64,000 bases of DNA from Hyphomicrobiales bacterium (GTDB taxonomy: Bacteria > Pseudomonadota > Alphaproteobacteria > Rhizobiales > Rhizobiaceae): NCBI GenBank assembly GCA_900472175.1, contig UCHD01000004.1, positions 181,723-245,722 on the forward strand, given 5' to 3'. Each line of letters begins with the position of its first letter. Position 1 is the first letter of the stretch. Positions 51,429 to 60,842 of this stretch are shown piece by piece. A program made the position numbers and the translations under genes. Under the pieces are notes generated by a model. The model was not told the DNA's origin. It saw only the letters and a program-made list of their open reading frames with translations, and made no database searches.

Positions 51429-52357
51429 CCGTTCAAGTCCTTGCCGAACGAATGGTGCGTCTCTTCCTTCTCCAGCGTGAACCCGGCAGCGATGTAGATG
51501 CGGCGTGCAGCGATGAGGATATCGTTGGTCCAGAGTTCGAGCCGCCGGTAGCCACAGTCTCTGGCAAAACCGATGCATTCGTTGACCAGCTTTGAACCGA
51601 GACCATGTCCGCGTGCTGCGGCATCGACGTGCAGAAGGCGAAGCTTTGCAGTTCCTTCGCTGCTGCCTTTGACGAGAAAAATGCTGCCGAGGAACGTACC
51701 GTTGCGTTCGGCGATCCAGCAGCGTTCGCGGGCGGGGTCGAAATTGCGGATGAAGGCGGCGCAGATTTCCGCGACCAGCGCCTCGTATTCGCCGTTCCAG
51801 CCATAGGTTTCGGCATAGGCCTTTGCCTGGCTGGAGATCACCATGCCCATGTCGCCGATCCGGTGCGGCCGGATGATGATGGGTGCGGCGGTGCCGCCGG
51901 ACAGCAGTGCCTGTACCGAGGCCATGGCTGTCCCCAATTCCCGGCGGTCGTTTTCGGCGATCGGTTCCAGAAGGGTGACGATGCGCTGGCGCGAGCGCTG
52001 TGCCAGATCGGTGGCAACAGCGCGGCCGCGCAGGGTCAATTGCAGCAGGCGGCCACGGCCGTCAGCCGGATCTCGCATCGTTTCGAGAAGGCCGGCATCG
52101 CTGAAGGATTTCAGCATGCGGCTGAGATAGGCCGGATCGAGCGAAAGCTCCTCCGTCAACCGGGACGCCGAGGTGGTGCCGTGGGCTGCGAGCTCATAGA
52201 TGACGCGCGCCTCGGTGAGGGTATAAGGCGTGTCCATGAAGGCACGGTCGAGCACGCCGATCCGGTTGGTGTAAAACCGGTTGAAAGCGCGGATCGCCTC
52301 GACGTCGTCGTCACCGATTTCGGCAAAGGTTGGGTGCGATGGTGCAGGGTGTGACAT
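51371..52357 (-). CDS. MarR-GNAT fusion (transcription regulator/N-acetyltransferase)
   Basis: 328 residues. Residues about 15-150 are a MarR winged helix (LTEARVIYELAAHGTTSASRLTEELSLD, then LSRMLKSFSDAGLL and the DPADGRGRLLQLT wing). Residues about 165-320 are a GNAT domain (RCWIAERNGTFLGSIFL, LLHVDAAARGHGLGSKLVNECIGFARD acetyl-CoA site). Such fusions are widespread in rhizobia and Streptomyces. AAGGAG precedes the ATG, and a TTGACT-G-AGTCAA dyad upstream is a likely autoregulatory operator. It lies downstream of the Asp/Glu racemase on the same strand. Confidence 0.93.
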   Translation of the reverse strand: MSHPAPSHPTFAEIGDDDVEAIRAFNRFYTNRIGVLDRAFMDTPYTLTEARVIYELAAHGTTSASRLTEELSLDPAYLSRMLKSFSDAGLLETMRDPADGRGRLLQLTLRGRAVATDLAQRSRQRIVTLLEPIAENDRRELGTAMASVQALLSGGTAAPIIIRPHRIGDMGMVISSQAKAYAETYGWNGEYEALVAEICAAFIRNFDPARERCWIAERNGTFLGSIFLVKGSSEGTAKLRLLHVDAAARGHGLGSKLVNECIGFARDCGYRRLELWTNDILIAARRIYIAAGFTLEKEETHHSFGKDLNGQTWVLDLTAATAGNALSA

Positions 52358-52392
52358 GGCATTCTCCTTGGAATGCCATGATCACAATTTAT

Positions 52393-52405
52393 TTGACTGA
52401 GTCAA
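52393..52405 (-). promoter_or_regulatory. Probable MarR operator overlapping -35
   Basis: TTGACT-G-AGTCAA is a perfect dyad 36-48 bp upstream of the MarR-GNAT start. Read on the minus strand the right arm is a TTGACT -35 hexamer, so a bound dimer would block RNA polymerase. The -10 is not clear. Confidence 0.6.
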
Positions 52406-52422
52406 GTATTATCGAATGAGAA

Positions 52423-53142
52423 TCAGGCAACCCGCTTTCCTCTTTGTGACACACCTTCAAGCGCGAATTCGACGGCCGCATCGGCGTGGATCGCGGTGGA
52501 ATCAAAGCCGGGCAGCGGCAGGTTTTTCGGGTGGAGAATCAGGCAGATTTCGGTGCATCCGAGGATGATCGCGTCGGCACCGTCCTTTTTCGCTTGTTCG
52601 ATGACGGCCATCAACGCCTGCCGTGAGGAATCGAGAACCGAGCCGGCGCAGAGTTCGTTGAAGATGATATCGTGGACGAGGGTACGATCCTCGGCATTCG
52701 GCACCATGACATCGAGACCGTCTGCGGTCATGCGGTTGGCATAGAAGCCGTGTTCCATCGTGTAGCGCGTGGCAAGCAGCAGCGGACGCTTGATGCCGGC
52801 GGCCTTCATCGAGGCGGCCGTTTCGTCGATGATGTTGATCAGCGGCACGGTAATTGACGCCTGAATCTCATCGGCGATCAGGTGCATCGTGTTGGTGCAG
52901 ATCACTACGCAAGACGCGCCCGCCGCTTCCAGGCCCTGCGCCACTTCGGACAGACGCTTGGCGGCGTCGTCCCAGCGGCCGGACTTCTGCATGTCGACGA
53001 TGGTCTGAAAATCGACCGAATGCAGCAGGACTTCGGCAGAATGCATGCCGCCCAGCCGTTCGCGCACGGCCTCGTTGATCATTCGGTAATAGATTGCCGA
53101 GCTTTCAAAGCTCATTCCACCGATGAGGCCGATCTTGCGCAT
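52423..53142 (-). CDS. Aspartate/glutamate racemase family protein
   Basis: 239 residues from ATG 53142. MRKIGLIGGMSFESSAIYY opens the fold; the two catalytic cysteines occur in CVVICTNTMH and IILGCTEICL, as in PLP-independent Asp/Glu racemases and the YgeA group. It interconverts L- and D-amino acids (aspartate or a broader set). Intact cysteines suggest activity. The neighbouring plus-strand Lrp-type gene, which would normally be a candidate regulator, is decayed. Confidence 0.93.
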   Translation of the reverse strand: MRKIGLIGGMSFESSAIYYRMINEAVRERLGGMHSAEVLLHSVDFQTIVDMQKSGRWDDAAKRLSEVAQGLEAAGASCVVICTNTMHLIADEIQASITVPLINIIDETAASMKAAGIKRPLLLATRYTMEHGFYANRMTADGLDVMVPNAEDRTLVHDIIFNELCAGSVLDSSRQALMAVIEQAKKDGADAIILGCTEICLILHPKNLPLPGFDSTAIHADAAVEFALEGVSQRGKRVA

Positions 53143-53314
53143 GATGCCGTTCCTGTTCCCTGTGTTTGCTGATGCCGTAATTGTCGCCGAAGCGGCGCCG
53201 AAAGAGTTCGCTTTGTTGGGTGGCATCGTGACATTTTACGCGTATTTTTTGCACAGTTTGGATTTTTGACGCAAACATTTCTTGAGTGCGTCGTTGAGGA
53301 GAGAAGACCAGGGC

Positions 53315-53627
53315 GTGCTGTATGAAAGGGACTGGAAGATTCTGTCTTTGCTGCAGGATTTATGCCCTGATCAAGATGGCCCATCATGCTGACGACTGGA
53401 TCGATACCATCCGCAAGGTGATCGCCGATATTACCGAGATCGTCGAGGCGCACCGGCTGACGGGCAATTACAACTATATCCTCAAGGTGGTGCTGCCGCG
53501 TGTCGAGCACTATGACGCGATTTACAAACAGATCGTCCGGAAGGCCGAACTATCCGACGTCTCTGCCGCGATCTCGATGGAAATACTCAAGAGTGGCATG
53601 GCCTTGCCGGTGGAATATGCGCGCTAG
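53315..53627 (+). pseudogene. Lrp/AsnC family regulator remnant (HTH deleted)
   Basis: The GTG frame at 53315 encodes LYERDWKILSLLQ, the first helix of an Lrp-type helix-turn-helix, then runs into a stop within 13 codons. A second frame (from 53376, M-A-H-H-A-D-D-W) continues as the ligand-binding RAM domain: EIVEAHRLTGNYNYILKVV, then EHYDAIYKQI, ending LPVEYAR. About 45 residues that should lie between, covering the recognition helix, are missing and the junction shifts frame. The product cannot bind DNA in the usual way. A 101-residue RAM-only protein could still be made from ATG 53322 or 53376. Confidence 0.85.
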
Positions 53628-53737
53628 ATGAAGGCGGTGAATGCGCCGTCACCTAGCGCAGGGGTGCCATGCCGAAAGCGCAGTTGTGTATCGGTTGCGG
53701 CAGCGTAGAAATTGTACCCGAAACAGGAGATACGATC

Positions 53738-55033
53738 ATGCCGCACGAAAACCTGCACCATGTCGTTGTCGTCGGTGGCGGGTTCGGTGGCCTGCAACTG
53801 GCCAAGGATCTCAAGGGCGCGCCCGTCAGGATCACTCTGATCGACCGGCGCAATCATCATCTCTTCCAGCCGCTGCTCTATCAAGTGGCAACCACCCTTC
53901 TGGCCACATCCGAAATTGCCTGGCCGATCCGCCGGGTGTTTCGCGACCGGCCGGAGGTCACCACGCTTCTGGCCGAGGTGGACAGTGTTGATCCGGCGGC
54001 GAAGACGCTTGCGCTGAGGGGCGGCGAGAGCATTGGCTACGATACGCTGGTGCTGGCAACCGGGGCGACGCATGCCTATTTCGGCCGCGACGAATGGGAA
54101 CCGGTCGCGCCGGGGCTGAAGACGCTGGAGGATGCCACGACCATCCGCCGCCGCCTGCTGCTGGCTTTCGAGCAGGCCGAGATGGAAACCGATCCTGACG
54201 CACGGGCCGCCCTCTTGACCTTCACCATCGTTGGTGCAGGACCGACCGGCGTCGAGCTCGCGGGTATCATTGCCGAGCTGGCGCATGTCACCCTGCCGCA
54301 GGAATTCCGCAATATCGATACGCGCAAGACCCGGGTGATTCTGGTCGAGGCGGGGCCGCGGGTGCTGGCGGGTTTTGCCGAGGAGCTATCGGCCTATGCG
54401 CAGACTGCGCTCGAAAAGCTTGGTGTCGAGGTTCATCTCGGCGAGCGGGTAACGGACTGCACGGCACGCGGTGTCATGATCGGCGAACGTTTTATCGGCA
54501 GCCGCACCATCGTCTGGGCGGCCGGTGTTCAGGCCTCTCCTGCCGCTGAATGGCTCGGTGTTGCCGCAGACAGGGCAGGCCGCGTCATTGTCGGGAAAGA
54601 TTTGAGCGCACCGGGCTTTCCGGATGTCTTTGTCGTTGGCGATACTGCGTCGGTGATCCAGGAGGATGGCAAGCCGGTGCCGGGCATCGCGCCCGCCGCC
54701 AAGCAGCAGGGTGCCTATGTGGCAAAGGTCATCAAGGCGCGGCTGGCGCAGAAACCGGCGCTGCCACCGTTCCGCTACCGCCATCAGGGCAGCCTTGCGA
54801 CCATCGGGCGCCGGTCGGCTATCATCGATTTCGGCCGGTTCAAGCTGAAGGGCGCCTTGGCATGGTGGATATGGGGGATCGCCCATATCTACTTCCTCAT
54901 CGGCACGCGCAGCCGCTTCGTCGTCGCCTGGAGCTGGCTGTGGATCTATCTGAGCGGTCAGCATACGGCGCGGCTGATCACCCAGAAGGAAACGTTGCAG
55001 GCTGCCCCGCGGGAAGGTGGCAAAGCCGGATAA
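53738..55033 (+). CDS. Type II NADH dehydrogenase-like flavoprotein
   Basis: 431 residues from ATG 53738 (AGGAG, 8 nt spacing). Two dinucleotide-binding domains: FAD motif VVVVGGGFGGLQLAKDL near residue 9 and NAD motif FTIVGAGPTGVELAG near 165. FVVGDTASV marks the second FAD contact. Residues about 365-405 (GALAWWIWGIAHIYFLIG, then RFVVAWSWLWIYL) are the membrane-associating C-terminal helices of NDH-2. It oxidises NADH and reduces quinone without pumping protons. It appears to stand alone. Confidence 0.93.
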   Translation: MPHENLHHVVVVGGGFGGLQLAKDLKGAPVRITLIDRRNHHLFQPLLYQVATTLLATSEIAWPIRRVFRDRPEVTTLLAEVDSVDPAAKTLALRGGESIGYDTLVLATGATHAYFGRDEWEPVAPGLKTLEDATTIRRRLLLAFEQAEMETDPDARAALLTFTIVGAGPTGVELAGIIAELAHVTLPQEFRNIDTRKTRVILVEAGPRVLAGFAEELSAYAQTALEKLGVEVHLGERVTDCTARGVMIGERFIGSRTIVWAAGVQASPAAEWLGVAADRAGRVIVGKDLSAPGFPDVFVVGDTASVIQEDGKPVPGIAPAAKQQGAYVAKVIKARLAQKPALPPFRYRHQGSLATIGRRSAIIDFGRFKLKGALAWWIWGIAHIYFLIGTRSRFVVAWSWLWIYLSGQHTARLITQKETLQAAPREGGKAG

Positions 55034-55102
55034 ACCTGATCCGGATATGTAATCGTGGCGCTTGCGGCCATCCTGTGATGGACGGCCGCAAGCAATTGGC
55101 TA

Positions 55103-56158
55103 TTACGGAATGATCCGCTGGGCACGCATCTCGCGAAACACCGACAGGAACATCTCGTCGGTTTGCACATAGTCATGAAAGCCCAGCCGCCGTGCCTTGG
55201 TGCCGTCGGCAAAGAAATCGTAATTCCAGCTGAACACCGCATCGCCGAACCCCCAGGAGGAGACGGCCTGATAGGGATGATCGGCGAGCCCGTATTTCTC
55301 CTTCATTCTCGACCAGAGTTCTGCCTTGTCGGCCATCACGACATTGAGCGACATCGGCAGTGGCGCTGTCGTCTCCATCTCAAAGAACCGGGCGATCTTT
55401 GGCCACATCTCGTTCCAGCGGAACAGGTCACCATTGGTGATGTTGAAGGCCTGGTTGGCGCATTGCGGATTGGTGGCGGCCCAGACCGTTGCCCTCGCCA
55501 GAAGGCCGGCGTCGGTCATTTCCAGCAGCGTATCGTATGCGCCGGGTTTGCCGGGAAAGCGCAATGGAAGCCCGAGTTCCTTCGACATCGACGCATAGAG
55601 ACCGATGACCATAGCGAGATTCATTGGATTGCCGGTGGCAACGCCTATGACGACCGAAGGCCGCAACGCCGACCAGGTCCAGGATTTGCCCTGCTGTTGC
55701 TTCTGCAGAAAGGCCTGCTGGTCCATGTTGAATTCGGGCGGCATATGATTGTCTTCATCCTCGCGCGCCGGTGTCTTGAAGGGGCCGAGATGGGCGCCAT
55801 AGACCTTGTAGCCCTGCATCAGGCTGACATGGGCAAGGTTTGGCGCCACCTTCTCGACGGCGGTGACGGCATTGACCAGCATGGCGAGGTTGGGCTCCAC
55901 CAGTTCTGCCCAGGTCGGGCGATCCTGATAGGCGGCGTAGAAAATATGAGTCACTTCTGAGAGATCGGCGAGTTTGTTGAAGCAATCTGCCGGGTCGAGC
56001 AGGTCGACAGAAATATGCCGAATCTTGCCCATCGACGTGCCGCCGCGCCGGGAAAGGCCGATGACGGACCAATCTTCCAAGGTTCCCAGATGGCGGGCGA
56101 GATTGCCGCCGATGACGCCTTGCGCGCCGACGATAAGGGCGGTTTTGTGCTGGTTCAT
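55103..56158 (-). CDS. PRISE-like short-chain reductase
   Basis: 351 residues. Extended SDR with NADPH motif ALIVGAQGVIGGNLARHL, then SRR at the cofactor-selective position, an HISVDLLD strand and the KVYG-type active-site stretch (MQGYKVYGAHLGPFKTPARE). This pattern is that of the progesterone 5-beta-reductase/iridoid-synthase-like enzymes (PRISE), which reduce activated C=C bonds of enones. AGGAGA precedes the ATG. Divergent LysR gene, 96 bp away, with a dyad between. Confidence 0.9.
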   Translation of the reverse strand: MNQHKTALIVGAQGVIGGNLARHLGTLEDWSVIGLSRRGGTSMGKIRHISVDLLDPADCFNKLADLSEVTHIFYAAYQDRPTWAELVEPNLAMLVNAVTAVEKVAPNLAHVSLMQGYKVYGAHLGPFKTPAREDEDNHMPPEFNMDQQAFLQKQQQGKSWTWSALRPSVVIGVATGNPMNLAMVIGLYASMSKELGLPLRFPGKPGAYDTLLEMTDAGLLARATVWAATNPQCANQAFNITNGDLFRWNEMWPKIARFFEMETTAPLPMSLNVVMADKAELWSRMKEKYGLADHPYQAVSSWGFGDAVFSWNYDFFADGTKARRLGFHDYVQTDEMFLSVFREMRAQRIIP

Positions 56159-56186
56159 GACAGTCTCCTGATGTGTATGTGCATCA

Positions 56187-56202
56187 GATATGGACGCATA
56201 TC
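56187..56202. promoter_or_regulatory. LysR-type operator dyad
   Basis: GATATG, GACG spacer, CATATC: perfect 6-bp arms containing a T-N11-A-like core, in the 96 bp between the divergent reductase and LysR genes. It is the natural binding site for the encoded LysR regulator. Confidence 0.6.
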
Positions 56203-56254
56203 GATTTGAGAACTAGACAACGATAAGGCACAGGATTTGTGAGGTGAGGGCACA

Positions 56255-57160
56255 ATGGGGCGGCTGGATATCAATCGCTCCGGCGAGATGGAAGTGTTTG
56301 TTCGGGTGGTCGATCTCGGCGGCTTTTCGGCCGCTGCCCGCGATTTTGCCATGACGCCTTCGGCGGTCAGCAAGCTGGTGACCCGGCTGGAAAACCGTTT
56401 GAATGCACGGCTGGTCAATCGCTCGACCCGCAAGTTGCAGTTGACGCCGGAAGGTTGCCGCTATTACGAACACGGTGTGCAGGTGCTGGCCGATCTCGAT
56501 GAGGCAGAGCGCACTGCGGCGGCTGGTGACAGCCCGAGCGGGCGCATCCGCGTCAGCGCCAACGTTCCATTTGGCCGCCATCTGCTTTTGCCGGTCCTGC
56601 CGGATTTTCTGGCGCAGTTTCCGGATGTGTCATTCGACCTGGTGCTGACCGATCATGTTGTTGATCTCATGGAGGATCGCACCGATATCGCCATCCGGGC
56701 GGGCCCGCTGAAGAGTTCGGCGCTGATGGCGCGAAAACTGGGCACGGTGAAATTGCACATCGCCGCAGCACCCGCCTATCTCGCGCGCAAAGGCATGCCA
56801 AGCCATCCGGATGATCTGGCGGTGCACAACCTGCTTGGTCCCAACTATGTCCGCGCCAGCGGCGGCTGGCCGTTTTCCGTTGATGGTGCCGATCTGACGG
56901 TCAAGCCGGCCGGCAGCATCCAGGCAAGCGATGGTGAAGCGTTGCGGGAACTGGCGCTAGCCGGTGCGGGGTTGGCGCGGCTCGCTGGTTTTCAGGTGCG
57001 GGACGATTTCAGCTGCGGCACGCTGGTTCCGGTGCTGGAAACATTTACGGCATCCGATAGCGAAGAGGTTCACGCGATCTTTCTCGGCCAGGGTGGCCAT
57101 ATGCCGGCGCGGGTGCGGGTATTCCTCGATTTCCTCGCCGAGCGGTGCCGTGTGGGCTGA
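56255..57160 (+). CDS. LysR family transcriptional regulator
   Basis: 301 residues. N-terminal winged HTH (EVFVRVVDLGGFSAAARDFAMTPSAVSKLVTRLE, about 9-60) and periplasmic-binding-protein-like effector domain (about 88-295). GGTGAGGG precedes the ATG. It belongs to the CrgA-like subgroup that often regulates a divergent oxidoreductase, here the PRISE-like reductase. Inducer unknown. Confidence 0.95.
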   Translation: MGRLDINRSGEMEVFVRVVDLGGFSAAARDFAMTPSAVSKLVTRLENRLNARLVNRSTRKLQLTPEGCRYYEHGVQVLADLDEAERTAAAGDSPSGRIRVSANVPFGRHLLLPVLPDFLAQFPDVSFDLVLTDHVVDLMEDRTDIAIRAGPLKSSALMARKLGTVKLHIAAAPAYLARKGMPSHPDDLAVHNLLGPNYVRASGGWPFSVDGADLTVKPAGSIQASDGEALRELALAGAGLARLAGFQVRDDFSCGTLVPVLETFTASDSEEVHAIFLGQGGHMPARVRVFLDFLAERCRVG

Positions 57161-57163
57161 GCT

Positions 57164-57520
57164 TTAGTCCGGTCGTGGCAGCTTGCCGTCATTTTCGCAT
57201 TTCGACAGCGCCAGTTGCCGGAACGAGAGGATTTCGGTGATTGACTGGTTATTATCGTCAGTCTCGACCGACAGGCAGGCGCAGGCATAACCATAATTGC
57301 CATTGGTGCGGACATACTCCCGCTCGGAAATGTCCGGGATCAGGTCCATGCCGGCAGACCCTTCGCCGCCTTGCGACATGATCGTCCAGCTGCCGTTGGC
57401 ATCGTCCAGCCACCAGTTGGCGGGCGTCGGGTTCTGCAGCCAGCCGCAACGGGTTTCAGCAGCCATAAGCGGCGATGAGGCGGCGATACCTATCAGAAGT
57501 GCTGCTATGGCCAGCTTCAT
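57164..57520 (-). CDS. DUF4087-like secreted protein
   Basis: 118 residues from ATG 57520, chosen because AAAGGA has 8-nt spacing; ATG 57526 is only 2 nt from it. Signal peptide 1-20 (ends MAA). The mature part starts ETRCGWLQNPTPANWWLDDANGSW, which matches the DUF4087 family, with several Cys likely forming disulfides (CGW, YACACLS, KCEND). Periplasmic, unknown function. Third of three consecutive small secreted-protein genes on this strand. Confidence 0.82.
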   Translation of the reverse strand: MKLAIAALLIGIAASSPLMAAETRCGWLQNPTPANWWLDDANGSWTIMSQGGEGSAGMDLIPDISEREYVRTNGNYGYACACLSVETDDNNQSITEILSFRQLALSKCENDGKLPRPD

Positions 57521-57549
57521 GGGCATGTCCTTTGCCAGACGGTGGAATT

Positions 57550-57861
57550 TCAGGGTTTTACACGCTTGCAGTCGAACATGTCGCCGCTTGCCATCGACAC
57601 CCATTGCATCGATGTTTTCGTCACGCTCGACAGACCGATCTGGTAGTTCTCATCGAAAGTCAGGATGTAGTTGCCATCCTCCTTCTCGACCTTGCGGACC
57701 AGTATCGGCCCTTCACCGGCATCATAGGTATCCTTGGTGAAGCTGAAGGTGGCGACACCGCAATCCCAGCTGCCGATGTACGGGGTATCGCCGGCGGCAA
57801 AGCCCGGCGCAGTGTTTGCAAGGATAATGACGGCTGCTGCCACGATGGCATCAAGGCGCAT
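57550..57861 (-). CDS. Small secreted protein of unknown function
   Basis: 103 residues with a signal peptide (1-22, ends GFA) and a mature domain beginning GDTPYIGSWDCGVATFSFT. Two Cys (WDCGV and DMFDCKRV) could form one disulfide. The beta-strand-rich pattern (YILTFDENYQIGL, SMQWVSMASG) resembles small lipocalin- or META-like barrels, but I cannot assign a family. AGGGAG precedes the ATG. It lies between two other small secreted proteins, probably one operon. Confidence 0.75.
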   Translation of the reverse strand: MRLDAIVAAAVIILANTAPGFAAGDTPYIGSWDCGVATFSFTKDTYDAGEGPILVRKVEKEDGNYILTFDENYQIGLSSVTKTSMQWVSMASGDMFDCKRVKP

Positions 57862-57879
57862 GGTTTTCTCCCTGGCCGA

Positions 57880-58329
57880 TCAATTGTTGATGCTGATCAC
57901 CGCCCAGTGGGATGAACTGCAATCGCTGTTTTCACAGACATTGCTCATCCAGACCGCGCCATCCGCCAGCATGACGCCGTCGCTGTTGACGAAAAGCTGG
58001 CCAAAAGTCTGGCCTGCAACGGCGTCGCGCGTATCCTGCGTCACCAGCGTGTCGAAATTCTCGATGAAATCGTCGGCGTTCTGGATCTCGTAGCTTTCTC
58101 CGTTGGCCGCCACTCTCAGCGGATATTCGGCAAGGCCGGCAATCGTTGCCGCATCATCGTTGCCCATCGCTTCAACGAGGCTTAGCAGCGGCTCGCTCAG
58201 GTCGCCGGCATTGCCATGCAGGGATTCGATCCGGTTGTAGACCTCTTCATCGGACTGGGCGGCGGCAGTCACGGGGAAGAAAGCAAGTGTAGCGGACAGG
58301 AGCAAGGCGAGGGTACGCAGGCGCGGCAT
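57880..58329 (-). CDS. Periplasmic protein of unknown function
   Basis: 149 residues from ATG 58329 (CCGGAG upstream). Signal peptide 1-24 ends AAA. The mature part (EEVYNRIESLHGNAGDLSEPLLSLVEAMG, AEYPLRV, FGQLFVNSDGVMLADGAVWMS) resembles the NTF2-like small secreted proteins often annotated only as hypothetical. Two Cys near the end (VCENSDC) may pair. First gene of the three-gene secreted set. Confidence 0.75.
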   Translation of the reverse strand: MPRLRTLALLLSATLAFFPVTAAAQSDEEVYNRIESLHGNAGDLSEPLLSLVEAMGNDDAATIAGLAEYPLRVAANGESYEIQNADDFIENFDTLVTQDTRDAVAGQTFGQLFVNSDGVMLADGAVWMSNVCENSDCSSSHWAVISINN

Positions 58330-58566
58330 GAAAACTCCGGGATGGGGGGTATGAAACCGCACACTAGCTGACCGCATCTAGAAACGGAACGGGATTGGAT
58401 TGCGTGGACGTGTCCATTTTTGGTGCTGGTGGCTGTTCTTCTTTCGACGTTTGGCGCGGCGCCGACATTCGCGGTAACCAGGGTTTGTTTTGCGCATCGC
58501 TGCCGATCAAATTCCTTCTTCAACAGGCTTGACCGGCTCCCGGCTTTGCGGCATAAACGGCGAACC

Positions 58567-58580
58567 GTACCGTACGGTAC
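58567..58580. promoter_or_regulatory. TetR operator palindrome
   Basis: GTACCGTACGGTAC is a perfect 14-bp palindrome 18 bp upstream of the TetR-family gene start. Its position over the likely promoter suggests autoregulation. It is unrelated in sequence to neighbouring DNA. Confidence 0.65.
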
Positions 58581-58598
58581 TGTTGATGGAGAGATTTC

Positions 58599-59243
58599 TT
58601 GCAGCTTGCCGCCCACCCACACCAGCCGGATTATTCGCCGCGCCAGAACGACGTTCTGGACAGCGCGTTGCGCCTGCTGGTCGATGGTGGCGAGAAGGCG
58701 CTGACGACGGCCGGTGTGGCGCGCGCCGCCAACTGCTCGAAGGAAAGCCTGTACAAATGGTTTGGCGATCGCGACGGCCTTTTGTCGGCAATGATCGGCT
58801 TTCAGGCGAGCAAGGTCCGCACGTTTGATGACACCGCCGAAACACTGACGGCCGAGACGTTGCAGGAGCATCTGGTGCTGTTTGCCCGTGATCTGCTGGA
58901 GGTTCTGGCTGGGGATGTTTCGCTGGCGCTCAACCGGCTGGCGATCGGGCAGGCGAGCCGCGACGGTTCCAAGCTCGGTTCGATGCTGCAGGAGCGCGGC
59001 CGCCGCCAGATCGGCAAGCGAGCAGGGGCGCTGCTCGAAGCGGGGCGCGATGCCGGACTTCTGGTGTTCGGCGACCGCGACGACGCCTATGATACGCTGT
59101 ACGGCCTGATCGTTTCCGACCTGCATCTGCGCATGCTGCTCGGTGAAGATAGCGGCCGCATGGTCAACGATTTCGGCCGCAGGGCAGAGAAGGCTGTTTC
59201 CGCCTTCCTCCGCCTCTACGGCAGTGAAAAGAGTTCGGCGTAG
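58599..59243 (+). CDS. TetR/AcrR family regulator
   Basis: 214 residues from TTG 58599 with GGAGAG 5 nt upstream. TetR HTH (about 18-62: DVLDSALRLLVDGGEKALTTAGVARAANCSKESLYKWFGDRDGLL) and an all-helical ligand domain (65-205). It sits 54 bp ahead of ilvC on the same strand, an arrangement common in rhizobia, so read-through or control of ilvC is possible. The palindrome at 58567-58580 is its probable operator. Confidence 0.92.
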   Translation: MQLAAHPHQPDYSPRQNDVLDSALRLLVDGGEKALTTAGVARAANCSKESLYKWFGDRDGLLSAMIGFQASKVRTFDDTAETLTAETLQEHLVLFARDLLEVLAGDVSLALNRLAIGQASRDGSKLGSMLQERGRRQIGKRAGALLEAGRDAGLLVFGDRDDAYDTLYGLIVSDLHLRMLLGEDSGRMVNDFGRRAEKAVSAFLRLYGSEKSSA

Positions 59244-60317
<1,074 letters not shown>

Positions 60318-60365
60318 TATTTGCTGCAGAGCAAAATTAGCACGTTGCACTTGCGTAATACTGAG

Positions 60366-60393
60366 AAGGCCGGGGCAGTTTCCCGGCCTTTTT
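60366..60393 (+). terminator. Rho-independent terminator after ilvC
   Basis: AAGGCCGGG (60366-60374), short loop, CCCGGCCTT (60382-60390), then TTT (five T in all). A strong stem 49 bp beyond the ilvC stop. Confidence 0.93.
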
Positions 60394-60411
60394 CGTGTCT
60401 GCAAGTAATAT

Positions 60412-60440
60412 TTGGAACATTATCGCTTTTGGAGTATTCT
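60412..60440 (+). promoter_or_regulatory. Sigma-70-type promoter for small peptide gene
   Basis: TTGGAA (60412-60417), exact 17-nt spacer, TATTCT (60435-60440). It starts 19 bp after the ilvC terminator and directs a very short leader onto AGGAGG and the 33-codon frame. Confidence 0.65.
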
Positions 60441-60461
60441 ATTCGTCAGGAGGATACTGCT

Positions 60462-60563
60462 ATGACAACGTTCTTCTACCATTTTGCCATTTTTGATGCT
60501 TTCATCGTCGGAGCCATCGTGCTGCTCGTCGGCTTGAGCATGTTTGGACATCACGAAGCCTGA
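60462..60563 (+). CDS. 33-residue single-span membrane peptide
   Basis: A small frame starting MTTFFYHFAIFDAFIVGAI with a hydrophobic span at about residues 8-28 and a polar GHHEA C-terminus. AGGAGG is placed 7 nt before the ATG, and a TTGGAA-N17-TATTCT promoter and a preceding terminator make it its own transcription unit. The family is unknown to me. Too short for standard gene calling. The fit of promoter, ribosome site and membrane-span length is the evidence that it is real. Confidence 0.65.
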   Translation: MTTFFYHFAIFDAFIVGAIVLLVGLSMFGHHEA

Positions 60564-60842
60564 CCGCTTTCTTCCAGACATGCTTTGGTCCGGATGGGTA
60601 CATTCATAGTGACAGAACCGAACGCGGCAACAGACGCGCCGGGCGATCTGGATGCGATTTGCTTTGGGTTATGCTACCCTCACTCGGGCGTCGGCTGCAT
60701 TTCTGTGGATCTTCAAGGATTTTTCCGAGACAACGCTTTTTGGCAGAAAATGCGCCGGCGCATCAAAGTATAGGTCAGCATTGTTGACTTAATAAGCGCG
60801 GCGTGATGTGCTCTGGAAAAAGCATAATCTGAGGAAACTTCC
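60564..60842. other. Upstream region of the aminotransferase gene
   Basis: 279 bp with no supported gene. TTGACT at 60784-60789 is a possible -35 with a weak TGTGCT at 60807-60812; a GTCA...TGAC dyad overlaps the -35. A 62-codon open frame from 60585 has no ribosome site or family resemblance. Confidence 0.4.

Noticed and set aside
60585-60773. 62-codon plus-strand frame before the aminotransferase
   Set aside because: No Shine-Dalgarno, no membrane or domain pattern, and poor codon pattern compared with the 33-codon frame just upstream.
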